Part shown: positions 16,646-24,278 of the stretch, piece after piece | Numbering within the stretch: the stretch's first letter is position 1 | Layout of the letters: every line of letters begins with the position of its first letter | Source: an uncultured bacterium | GTDB lineage: Bacteria > Bacteroidota > Bacteroidia > Bacteroidales > Bacteroidaceae | Length of the DNA: 64,000 nucleotides | Direction of reading: 5' to 3' | Assembly: GCA_946546825.1 (NCBI GenBank) | Contig: CAMNOK010000002.1 | Coordinates: 1 to 64,000, forward strand | Program-made: the position numbers and the translations under genes | Notes under the pieces: generated by a model | What the model saw: only the letters and a program-made list of their open reading frames with translations | The model's database searches: none | What the model was told of the DNA's origin: nothing

Positions 16646-18360
16646 ATGTAGAGGCCTTTTTTCAGTGACTTCGGCGAGGTTTCCATGCGGCGTCCATCTA
16701 TGCCATAGATGGGTAGCTTTGTGTTGTTTGTGTTGTCGAGGATAAGGTCTTCAATGCCAGTTCCTAAGTTCTGGTCAAGGAACTTAAATGTGATTATTCC
16801 GTTATCTTCCACGATATCGTAGATGGGCTTTCTGATGGTCGTGGCGTTCATTTTTACACTCAACAGCTGAGTCACATTATTAGCACCTGGGAAGGGGTCG
16901 CCCGCATGGCTTTGCTGGTGCTCAAGCGGTGTGTAAGATTTGTTGTCACCATTAATTAGCAGATTGTCGGCGGCAACGACTGTGATTCCAGGCTTGCCTG
17001 CGGTGTTGTTGGGGTAGTCGGTTATGTTCACGTTGCTGTGATTGTAGTCAATCCTGTAAACCAGCATGCCGTGACCCAGTTGCCGGGATGCCCATCCCGT
17101 AGTCTGCACATTATGGAGAATGAGGTATTCGTCGTTCTCACTATTGGTGATTTTGCGGGCTTCTTGATTGTCCAATGTCACGATGGCGGGTTCAGTCAAC
17201 TCTTGCAGCTCTGTCCACCCCATGACTTCCTTCTCCCAGGGTGTGTAGGGGGTCGGCGTATAACCGTTGTCTGTATATTCTCCGTAATCCATCAGGTCCC
17301 AGTATTCCATGCATTGGTTGTCGATTTTAGCTGAGTTGTCGGTGGCATACATGTCGGGCAATCCGAGCGTGTGAGAGAATTCGTGACAGAATAGTCCTAT
17401 GCCGTTGATGCGTTTATAGGGTGGAGCGCTCAACCTGTAAGACGGAGTGTAGTTCAGTTCGTTGTTCAAGCCATAGCGTGAAATCTTCTTTCCGTCGAAG
17501 GTGCCAAAGTTGGTAGTACCCGATCTTGGCCAGATGGTGTAGGAGGGGCCACCAACGCTCTGACTGTAGCCGGCGAAGATGACGTAGAGGAGGTCAACGA
17601 ATCCGTCGTTGTCAGCATCATACTGGCTGAAGTCGAGCGAGTCATCCATCAGTGTGCAAGCATCTTTGAGCATGGCATTGAAGTTGACGTCTTTGTTATT
17701 TCCCTGATCGTTACCATAGTAGGAGAGCTTTTTGGGCAGCTTCACGGGGCCATAGATGTCGAACTGTGGGGTGAATTGGCCGTTGCTCATGTCCTTGAAG
17801 TATTGGCGCACGCTACCGTAGTTGCGGTCTTCTCGGAAGCCCTCGTTAGTCAGCGGTCCTTCAGCATTCAAGTAGTCGTTGAAGGTTTTTCGCGGGTTGG
17901 GTACACTGAAGGTTGAATCTTGAAACTCTATCAAGATGACCATGCTCTTCGGCGAGCCCGTGTGGGGAAAGTAGGGTGGGTTGGCGTTGCCCACGCCGAT
18001 TCTGCGTGTCAAGTTTCGGTGTTTCAGTTTGTCGGCATTGCCGGCAAAAAGCTCGCGAGACTGATGGTCCACAGCATTAGCTTCCGCCTCTTGTCTAAAA
18101 TCTTTCTCGTGGGCAAGGATTGCGGTAGGGAGCAGGCTTCCGTCTTCCGCAACCTGAGCAACGAAGAAGTGGTCGCCCTCCTGTACCAGTAACACACCGT
18201 CGGTGGTGGTGTACCAGCTGAGGTCTTCATCTCCATGTGCAATGACGGTAAGTTGGGTTCCATCGGGCTGTGTCACTGTCCGGGGGTGCTTATAGGCTCT
18301 GGAGGCCCACATTGACGTTGCCATGATTACCAGGCAGATGGTAAGTAGAATTTTTCTCAT
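16615..18360 (-). CDS. Secreted M6-family zinc metalloprotease
   Basis: The 581-aa precursor has a Sec signal (MRKILLTICLVIMATSMWAS) and an N-terminal propeptide-like region (about 25-115). The M6 (immune inhibitor A-like) catalytic domain contains the zinc motif HEFSH at 326-330 within FCHEFSHTLGLPD. A calcium-loop-like DADNDGFVD lies at 248-256. The C-terminus (GIDGRRMETSPKSLKKGLYIQAGRKFVVK) resembles the short sorting tail seen on many Prevotella exported proteins, suggesting type IX secretion or surface anchoring (inference). It is downstream of an iron-sulfur flavodoxin gene (gap 18 nt). Its stop lies inside the convergent flavoprotein gene. Confidence 0.9.
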   Translation of the reverse strand: MRKILLTICLVIMATSMWASRAYKHPRTVTQPDGTQLTVIAHGDEDLSWYTTTDGVLLVQEGDHFFVAQVAEDGSLLPTAILAHEKDFRQEAEANAVDHQSRELFAGNADKLKHRNLTRRIGVGNANPPYFPHTGSPKSMVILIEFQDSTFSVPNPRKTFNDYLNAEGPLTNEGFREDRNYGSVRQYFKDMSNGQFTPQFDIYGPVKLPKKLSYYGNDQGNNKDVNFNAMLKDACTLMDDSLDFSQYDADNDGFVDLLYVIFAGYSQSVGGPSYTIWPRSGTTNFGTFDGKKISRYGLNNELNYTPSYRLSAPPYKRINGIGLFCHEFSHTLGLPDMYATDNSAKIDNQCMEYWDLMDYGEYTDNGYTPTPYTPWEKEVMGWTELQELTEPAIVTLDNQEARKITNSENDEYLILHNVQTTGWASRQLGHGMLVYRIDYNHSNVNITDYPNNTAGKPGITVVAADNLLINGDNKSYTPLEHQQSHAGDPFPGANNVTQLLSVKMNATTIRKPIYDIVEDNGIITFKFLDQNLGTGIEDLILDNTNNTKLPIYGIDGRRMETSPKSLKKGLYIQAGRKFVVK

Positions 18361-18378
18361 AAAATGTTTACTTTTTTT

Positions 18379-19164
18379 TCATTCATTCTTCGGAGGTTGA
18401 AAATAATACTGTCCCTTACCGTCTGTTCGGTGTCCGAAGGCAATGGCATGTTGCGGACAGTGGTGATAGCAGGCGAAGCAGGTGAGGCATTTGCCGTTGT
18501 GCTTCCATTGCGGGTGGCTTTCAGTGTCAAGTACAAGGTCACCACTGGGACAAACTTTCTGGCACATTCCGCAACCTATGCAGGCCGTTTCATCTACTCG
18601 AAAAGGCTTGTCGTTGACCAGTCGGCTCACGAAGTAGGAGCCTATAAGTCGGGTGTTGATGCGTGGCCAGTGGCCGATGACCAGATTGTGGTCGATGGCG
18701 CGTCGGAATAAAACGACATCGATGAATATTTTCAAATCCTTGCTGGCCGTCACAATCTTCTGTCGTTCCTTCTTCGGTTTATCAACGTCCATGAAGGGAA
18801 GTCCGACATAGCTTTCCGGCATAATAAGTGAGCAGTGTGCCTTTATCTGCAAGCCGCTCTCTTTCAGGTCTTCATGGAGCAGGCGCATGGTTTCACCGAT
18901 GTTGTCTCCTGCCGTACAGAGAGCAAAGGCGTAGTGACCCTGAGGGTTGCTAAAGTGTAGCCTTCGGCAGAAGTCTCGCACGTTCTTGGGCGGTCGCCAG
19001 CCGTGGACAGGGAAGCAGAATCCCACTCGCTCGTCTTCCTTGAGCGTAATCTCGGAGGTGGCATTGTTGTCGTCGCCCATCCAGATTAGCCTTTCACCGG
19101 TAGCCTTGGCCAGCTTTTCTGCAGCCCAGCGGGTATTTCCTGTGCAGGAGAAGTAGAAGATCAT
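18379..19164 (-). CDS. EFR1-type protein: flavodoxin-like domain fused to a 2[4Fe-4S] ferredoxin
   Basis: The 261-aa protein starts with a flavodoxin-like segment (MIFYFSCTGNTRWAAEKLAKATGE, FMN phosphate loop TGNTR). It ends with two clusters, CIGCGMCQKVCPSGDL and CLTCFACYHHCPQHAI, each with the CxxCxxCxxxCP spacing of bacterial-type [4Fe-4S] ferredoxins. Such EFR1 proteins are predicted low-potential electron carriers, and the partner enzyme is unknown. The gene lies 8 nt after the DUF1573 gene and 18 nt before the M6 protease gene on the same strand. Confidence 0.88.
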   Translation of the reverse strand: MIFYFSCTGNTRWAAEKLAKATGERLIWMGDDNNATSEITLKEDERVGFCFPVHGWRPPKNVRDFCRRLHFSNPQGHYAFALCTAGDNIGETMRLLHEDLKESGLQIKAHCSLIMPESYVGLPFMDVDKPKKERQKIVTASKDLKIFIDVVLFRRAIDHNLVIGHWPRINTRLIGSYFVSRLVNDKPFRVDETACIGCGMCQKVCPSGDLVLDTESHPQWKHNGKCLTCFACYHHCPQHAIAFGHRTDGKGQYYFQPPKNE

Positions 19165-19172
19165 GGTGGCTG

Positions 19173-19601
19173 CTACTTGGCTTCTTCCATTACACCCTCA
19201 ATGTAGAGACGTGTCATTTCGGGAATGCCGTTGGTGCGTATAGTGATAGTCTTCTTGAAGTGACCGGGGAACTTTCCCTTTCCATTATATGTCACCTTAA
19301 TTTCACCTTTCCCGTTGGGCTGAATAGGTTGCTTGGTGTATTCAGGAACGGTGCAGCCGCAACTGGCCACCGCCTGGTTGATGATGAGCGGAGCTTTGCC
19401 TATGTTGGTGAAGGTGAAGACGCAACTCTGCACCGGGTTGGCCTCAGAGAAGTTTCCAAAGTTGTGAGTTGTCTTGTCAAACTTGATTTGTGCTTGGTTA
19501 GCCTGTGCAACAGTTGTTGTCTGAACAGTCTTGTTGTCTTGCGCCATCGCTCCCGTCAGTATTAGGAAGAAGAGGCTTGTTAGAAGAATCAGTTTTTTCA
19601 T
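19173..19601 (-). CDS. DUF1573 domain protein, exported
   Basis: The 142-aa precursor has a signal peptide (MKKLILLTSLFFLILTGAMAQ). A DUF1573 immunoglobulin-like fold follows: FDKTTHNFGNFSEANPVQSCVFTFTNIGKAPLIINQAVASCGCTVPEYTKQPI, with the hallmark SCGCT motif. Such small periplasmic or surface proteins are abundant in Bacteroidetes and have no established function. A start three codons upstream (19610) is possible; the chosen ATG directly precedes the KK of the signal peptide. It is first in a three-gene minus-strand run with EFR1 and the M6 protease. Confidence 0.85.
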   Translation of the reverse strand: MKKLILLTSLFFLILTGAMAQDNKTVQTTTVAQANQAQIKFDKTTHNFGNFSEANPVQSCVFTFTNIGKAPLIINQAVASCGCTVPEYTKQPIQPNGKGEIKVTYNGKGKFPGHFKKTITIRTNGIPEMTRLYIEGVMEEAK

Positions 19602-19610
19602 ATCTTTCAA

Positions 19611-20006
19611 AATGTTTTGTTCTTAATGTTTTAGTTCGTTTTTGCTATAGTGGGTAGTTATATTATTGCGTGAATGATATTTAATTCGTTACAAAAGTAC
19701 AAATTTCATGTCGGTCATTGTTGTCTTCTCCTTTTTATTTAGTTTTTTTTATATTGCATGCTTTTTCATTTATATTCTTTAACCCATTTCGTCCATTTTC
19801 TTATTGCGTTGTAATGTTATTCTTTTTGTTTGGCAATGTTATTCTTTTTTAAAAAATTATGCTTCGCTGGTATTATGCATTCAATTAAAACATCAAACAT
19901 TGTATATTTTACGAACGAACAGTTCGAATAGTTGTTGCGTGTGGAAGAGGTTTGATAATACCAATTTTTGTTGACTTTCCTAAGTGAGGGAGGAAAGGCA
20001 TGGAGT
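19611..20006. other. AT-rich intergenic stretch without a gene
   Basis: This region between the DUF1573 gene and the small-RNA candidate is very T-rich on the plus strand. It contains a 15-bp direct repeat, AATGTTATTCTTTTT, at 19813-19827 and 19835-19849 (offset 22 bp). A minus-strand frame running through 19817-20104 is not credible because it would start within the promoter/RNA unit and cross its terminator. Confidence 0.6.
19692..19699 (-). promoter_or_regulatory. -7 element for the DUF1573 gene
   Basis: TACTTTTG on the minus strand matches TAnnTTTG and lies about 90 nt upstream of the start codon. No TTTG is seen at the ideal -33 distance. Confidence 0.5.
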
Positions 20007-20042
20007 AAAAAGAAAAAGCGATGACCCTCACGGGCAATCGCT
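20007..20042 (-). terminator. Intrinsic terminator of the small-RNA candidate
   Basis: On the minus strand AGCGAT (20042-20037) pairs with ATCGCT (20022-20017), with an inner CCC/GGG stem. It is followed by TTTTTCTTTTT (20017-20007). Confidence 0.85.
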
Positions 20043-20096
20043 AAATCTTCAATAGGTATTAGTCTCCTTAAGGTAAAAAGATTGTTTTCAGGATAA
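20007..20096 (-). ncRNA. Candidate small RNA of about 90 nt
   Basis: On the minus strand a full promoter (20133-20102) places a transcription start near 20096, and a strong intrinsic terminator ends near 20007. The 90-nt product has a 5' stem in which AATCTT (minus-strand 20083-20078) can pair with AAGATT (20049-20044), enclosing a palindromic CCTTAAGG and a Shine-Dalgarno-like AAGGAGA. The terminator stem follows. No plausible reading frame fits between promoter and terminator. I cannot match it to a named RNA family from memory. Confidence 0.65.
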
Positions 20097-20101
20097 CGAT
20101 G

Positions 20102-20133
20102 CAAAGATATGCCATTTTTCTTCTATCTGCAAA
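20102..20133 (-). promoter_or_regulatory. Promoter of the small-RNA candidate
   Basis: On the minus strand TTTG (20133-20130), 20 nt of spacer and TATCTTTG (20109-20102) form an ideal Bacteroidetes promoter. Confidence 0.8.
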
Positions 20134-20217
20134 TTTTTCCTTACCTTTTTTGTGTTTTTTTTGTAAAATATTTGTGTGCGGGCGCACAGATGCACAATAA
20201 GTGACAGAAAAATCTGT

Positions 20218-20253
20218 TTTGTTATTTATTTATTTGTTTTTTTATTATCTTTG
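20218..20253 (+). promoter_or_regulatory. Promoter of the GH2 gene
   Basis: TATCTTTG at 20246-20253 is a perfect -7 match located 23 nt before the ATG. A TTTG at 20218-20221 is 24 nt upstream, longer than ideal. A small dyad TGTGCG/CGCACA lies at 20175-20188 upstream. Confidence 0.65.
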
Positions 20254-20276
20254 CGGCATCAAATTATTGATATTAT

Positions 20277-22694
20277 ATGAAAAGATTTTTTTTATTTTTT
20301 GTGTTATTGTGTGTGTGCTCATGGTGTTCCGCAGAAGAACGTCACGAGCTGAATTTACGCAACTGGCAGTTTTCTTATGATGAGAAAGTATGGCAACCCG
20401 TCACTGTGCCCCACGACTGGGCCATCAGTGGTCCTTTTGACAAAAAGTGGGATCTCCAGGTAGTGGCCATTGAACAAAATGGGGAGAAGGAGAAGTCAGA
20501 GAAGAGCGGCCGTTCTGGTGCGCTTCCCTGGATAGGCAAAGGTTTTTACCGCACAAAGATATATATAGAGAAGGTAGCACAGCGTGCTGAGTTGGTGTTC
20601 GACGGTGCCATGAGTGAGCCTGTAGTATATGTAAACGGTCAGGAAGCTGGGCGGTGGGCCTATGGATACAATGCGTTTCGTGTTGACGTGACACGTTTCC
20701 TACATGTGGGTGAAAACGAAGTTGGCGTAGCTTTGAGCAATATGGAGGAGAGCAGCCGCTGGTATCCTGGTGGAGGGCTCTATCGCCCAGTGAAGTTAGT
20801 GATGACACAACAGACGGCCATCGACCCTTGGGCCACCAGTTTTGCAACACGTTCTTGTAGTGACAAGGAAGCCTGGGTAAGCCTCGAAACCCAGCTACGC
20901 GGCATCGTGCGTGACAAGGATTTCAAGTTGACGGCTACGCTGACAGATGCCAAAGGTCAGCAGATAACACTTTATGACGGACAACCCACGGCAGGTGGTG
21001 TTGTCAATGCTATTGCGCGCGTGCAGCGCCCGCATCTCTGGTCACCAGAACACCCGTCGCGCTATCGCCTTGAGATGAGTCTTTATCATGGCAAGGAACT
21101 GGTGGATCGCTATGTCCAGATGGTGGGCATTAGGACGGTTTCGGTCGATGCTGAGCATGGTTTTCGACTGAACGGACAGAGTCGCAAACTGAAAGGTGTC
21201 TGTCTGCACCACGACTTGGGACCGCTTGGTGCTGCTGTCAACAAGGCTGCACTGATACGTCAGGTGCACATACTGAAAGACATGGGTTGTGATGCAATTC
21301 GCACCTCTCACAACATGCCTTCGACTCTACAGATGGAGGTCTATGACTCGTTGGGAATGATGGTGATGGCCGAGTCGTTCGACATGTGGATATACCCTAA
21401 ATGTAAGAACGGCTATGCCCGCTTCTTCAAGGAGTGGAGTGGTCGCGATATGGAAAACCTGGTGCGCAACCATCGCAACCACCCGTCACTCGTGATGTGG
21501 TCAATCGGCAACGAGATTCCTGAGCAGTGGAGTCAGGAGGGAGTCTATCATGCCCGCCGCCTACAGGATATCTGTCATCGGCTGGCACCATCCATTCCTG
21601 TCACCCAGGGTATGGATCGTGTGGATGCTGCCTTGAAGTCGGGCTTTGCTCAGTCGATGGATGTGCCAGGCTTCAACTACCGCGTACAAAAATATGATGG
21701 AGCCATCGGCCAGTTGCCACAAGGCTTTCTGCTCGGTTCTGAGACGGCTTCCACTGTCAGTTCACGCGGTGTTTATAAGTTTCCGGTAAAGTATTCCAGT
21801 CACCAGACCTATGCCGATGGCCAATGTTCCAGCTACGACACGGAGTATTGTTCGTGGAGCAACCTGCCCGACGATGACTTTATCCTTCAGGATGATCGCC
21901 CGTGGACTATCGGTCAGTTTGTATGGACGGGTTTCGACTACCTGGGTGAGCCCACGCCCTATGATGGCTACTGGCCGTCGCGCAGTTCCTATTTTGGTAT
22001 TTGCGACTTGGCCGGACTCCCTAAGGACCGTTTCTTCCTTTATCGCTCCCAATGGAACAAGACCGATCATACCATCCATCTTTTGCCTCACTGGACGTGG
22101 CCGGGCAGGGAAGGACAGATCACGCCCGTCTATTGTTACACCGACTATCCCGAGGCAGAGTTGTTCGTGAACGGCAAGTCACAAGGTCGCCGCACTAAGA
22201 ATACAAACATCAAGGCTATTGGAAAGGAAGATAACCTCGACCGCTACCGCCTGCGCTGGAACGAGGTTGTCTATGAACCAGGTGAACTGAAAGTGATTGT
22301 CTATGACGAAGGGGGCATGAAGGTCGGAGAACAAGTGTTACGCACGGCTGGAAAAGCTGCCTGCATAAAGTTGGACAGCGACCGCAAGGAACTGACTGCC
22401 GATGGCGACGACCTGGCGTATGTCACCATATCGCTCACCGACAAGGCTGGCAACGAGCTTCCCGATGCCACCGACCAGTTGGAATTCAGGGTGACGGGAG
22501 CAGGAACATTTCGTGGTGTCTGCAACGGCGACGCAACGTCTTTGGAGCCTTTTACCCAGCCTCGCATGAAGCTTTTTAGTGGAAAACTGGTCGTAACCCT
22601 GCAATCAGGCAACAAGACCGGCATGCTGCGTCTCGACGTCATCGATAAAGATAACAAGCGTCTGCGCGGACACATTGATATTCCAGTAAGATGA
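20277..22694 (+). CDS. Exported glycoside hydrolase family 2 enzyme (beta-galactosidase type)
   Basis: The 805-aa precursor has a signal peptide (MKRFFLFFVLLCVCSWCSA). The GH2 order is present: sugar-binding jelly-roll domain (PVTVPHDWAISGPF...WYPGGGLYRPV), immunoglobulin-like domain (about 190-290), and TIM barrel (RLNGQSRKLKGVCLHHDLGPLG, AIRTSHNMPS). The likely acid/base is Glu413 in SIGNEIPEQ and the likely nucleophile is Glu489 in LGSETAS. C-terminal parts include a DUF4982-type domain (about 610-680) and an Ig/invasin-like domain (GELKVIVYDEGG...). The substrate is probably a beta-galactoside or related glycan. No SusCD pair or regulator is adjacent, so it is not part of a visible polysaccharide-utilisation locus. 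A clear terminator follows. Confidence 0.9.
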   Translation: MKRFFLFFVLLCVCSWCSAEERHELNLRNWQFSYDEKVWQPVTVPHDWAISGPFDKKWDLQVVAIEQNGEKEKSEKSGRSGALPWIGKGFYRTKIYIEKVAQRAELVFDGAMSEPVVYVNGQEAGRWAYGYNAFRVDVTRFLHVGENEVGVALSNMEESSRWYPGGGLYRPVKLVMTQQTAIDPWATSFATRSCSDKEAWVSLETQLRGIVRDKDFKLTATLTDAKGQQITLYDGQPTAGGVVNAIARVQRPHLWSPEHPSRYRLEMSLYHGKELVDRYVQMVGIRTVSVDAEHGFRLNGQSRKLKGVCLHHDLGPLGAAVNKAALIRQVHILKDMGCDAIRTSHNMPSTLQMEVYDSLGMMVMAESFDMWIYPKCKNGYARFFKEWSGRDMENLVRNHRNHPSLVMWSIGNEIPEQWSQEGVYHARRLQDICHRLAPSIPVTQGMDRVDAALKSGFAQSMDVPGFNYRVQKYDGAIGQLPQGFLLGSETASTVSSRGVYKFPVKYSSHQTYADGQCSSYDTEYCSWSNLPDDDFILQDDRPWTIGQFVWTGFDYLGEPTPYDGYWPSRSSYFGICDLAGLPKDRFFLYRSQWNKTDHTIHLLPHWTWPGREGQITPVYCYTDYPEAELFVNGKSQGRRTKNTNIKAIGKEDNLDRYRLRWNEVVYEPGELKVIVYDEGGMKVGEQVLRTAGKAACIKLDSDRKELTADGDDLAYVTISLTDKAGNELPDATDQLEFRVTGAGTFRGVCNGDATSLEPFTQPRMKLFSGKLVVTLQSGNKTGMLRLDVIDKDNKRLRGHIDIPVR

Positions 22695-22731
22695 ACTAAG
22701 CCTCTCTTGTCCAGAGAGAGCCGTAATATGA

Positions 22732-22775
22732 AGAGAGCCATCCGCTTCTGGGAAGGGATGGCTCTCTTTGTTTTG
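22732..22775 (+). terminator. Terminator after the GH2 gene
   Basis: AGAGAGCCATCC (22732-22743) pairs perfectly with GGATGGCTCTCT (22756-22767) and is followed by TTGTTTTGT. It sits between the convergent GH2 and tagaturonate reductase genes. Confidence 0.85.
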
Positions 22776-22784
22776 TAAGGGTGT

Positions 22785-24263
22785 TTAGAGAATGGTTTCT
22801 ACGGCGTGAAGCATGCCCTTCTCCTGAATGAGGTCGAGATAGTGTTTGACCAGTTCTGCCAGTCCTTTCACGCCGTGCAGGTCTTCGCCCCAGATGAAGT
22901 TGGCAGCAAGAACACCGTCGGTGACCTTCTGGGTGTCGCCCGAGGCCCATAGCTCCTTCAAAAGGTCCATGATGCGCTGGTCATCGTTGGGTTGGATGGC
23001 AGCTCCGTCCTGTCGAGTGCCACCCTTGTAGTAGGTGATGATGGCAGCCAAGCCGAAGACAAGGCCTTTGGGTAACTCTCCCTTGCGCTCCAGATAGGTC
23101 TTCACACCGGGCAGGTCGCGAGCTTGGAACTTTGGGAAGGAGTTAAGCATGATGCTTGTCACCTGATGGTCAACATACGGGTTGTTGAAGCGCTCCAGCA
23201 CGTCGGCGGCAAACTGTTGAAGTTCTTCTATCGGGAGGTTCAGCGTTTGCATGAGTTCATCGAACTGTACCTTGTGGATGTAGCGTCCCAGCACAGGATG
23301 GTTGCAAGCATCTCTAACGATGTCAACACCGCTCAGATAGCTGACGGGAGAGAGTACCGTGTGAGGACCGTTGAGGAGTGTAACCTTACGCTCGTGGTAT
23401 GGTTTCTCGCTTTCGGCGATAAGGACGTGCAACCCTGCTTTCTCTGCCGGAAACTCTTGGCGCAGTTCGTCACAGGTCATGTTCTCGGCCTTTTCAATGA
23501 CCCAGAGGTGGAAAATCTCGGCCTGAACGACCAGGTTGTCCTTGTAACCAATCTTTTGCTGGATATCGACAATCTCCTTACGCGGGAAGCCCGGCACGAT
23601 GCGATCAACGAGGGTGGCGCAGACATAGTTATATAGGGTAAACCACTCCTTGAAAGCAGAGTAGTCAGCTCCGAAGTCTTCTTTCCAGAGCTCAATATAT
23701 TTATAGATGCAGTCCTTCAGGTGGTGTCCGTTGAGGAATATCAGTTCGCAAGGCATGATGATGAGTCCTTTCTTCGGATCGCCGTTAAAGGTTTTGAATC
23801 TACGGTAGAGTAACTGCACCAACTTGCCCGGATAGCTGCTGGCGGGAGTGTCGGTAAACTTACAGCTATCATCGAAGGCTATGCCGGCTTCTGTCGTATT
23901 GGAAATGACGAAGCGAATCTCTGGCTGCTCGGCCAGAGCCATGAAGGCAGCGTTCTGACTGTAGGGATTCAGGGCGCGACTGATGACATCGATGCGTTCC
24001 AGCGTGTTCACGGCTTCACCGTTCTGGCGCCCCTGGAGGTTTACATGATAGAGGCAATCCTGACCGTTGAGCCAGTCGGCCATGCCCTTCTCAATGGGCT
24101 GAACAACGACAACCGATCCGTTGAAGTTGGTCTTCTGGTCCATGTTCCACACAATCCAGTCAACAAAGGCCCGAAGGAAGTTTCCTTCGCCAAACTGGAT
24201 GATTCTTTCTGGCATGACACTCTTGGGTGCTGTCAGCTTGTTCAATGATTTCAATTGTTCCAT
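22785..24263 (-). CDS. uxaB: Tagaturonate reductase (altronate oxidoreductase)
   Basis: The 492-aa protein belongs to the mannitol dehydrogenase/UxaB family. It has the N-terminal IIQFGEGNFLRAFVDWIVWNMDQK Rossmann entry, VISNTTEAGIAF, LNGPHTVLSP and KVQFDELMQTL blocks in the expected order. It reduces tagaturonate to altronate with NADH in galacturonate catabolism and should act after UxaC (3032-4435). Length is typical. It is the last gene of a minus-strand run, 15 nt behind feoAB; no other pathway gene (uxaA, kdgK, kdgA) is in the window. Confidence 0.9.
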   Translation of the reverse strand: MEQLKSLNKLTAPKSVMPERIIQFGEGNFLRAFVDWIVWNMDQKTNFNGSVVVVQPIEKGMADWLNGQDCLYHVNLQGRQNGEAVNTLERIDVISRALNPYSQNAAFMALAEQPEIRFVISNTTEAGIAFDDSCKFTDTPASSYPGKLVQLLYRRFKTFNGDPKKGLIIMPCELIFLNGHHLKDCIYKYIELWKEDFGADYSAFKEWFTLYNYVCATLVDRIVPGFPRKEIVDIQQKIGYKDNLVVQAEIFHLWVIEKAENMTCDELRQEFPAEKAGLHVLIAESEKPYHERKVTLLNGPHTVLSPVSYLSGVDIVRDACNHPVLGRYIHKVQFDELMQTLNLPIEELQQFAADVLERFNNPYVDHQVTSIMLNSFPKFQARDLPGVKTYLERKGELPKGLVFGLAAIITYYKGGTRQDGAAIQPNDDQRIMDLLKELWASGDTQKVTDGVLAANFIWGEDLHGVKGLAELVKHYLDLIQEKGMLHAVETIL

Positions 24264-24278
24264 AAATGATATGTATAT

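Noticed and set aside
19817-20104. 95-codon minus-strand frame
   Set aside because: Its start lies on the promoter of the small-RNA candidate and it reads through that unit's terminator; the downstream part is AT-rich filler.
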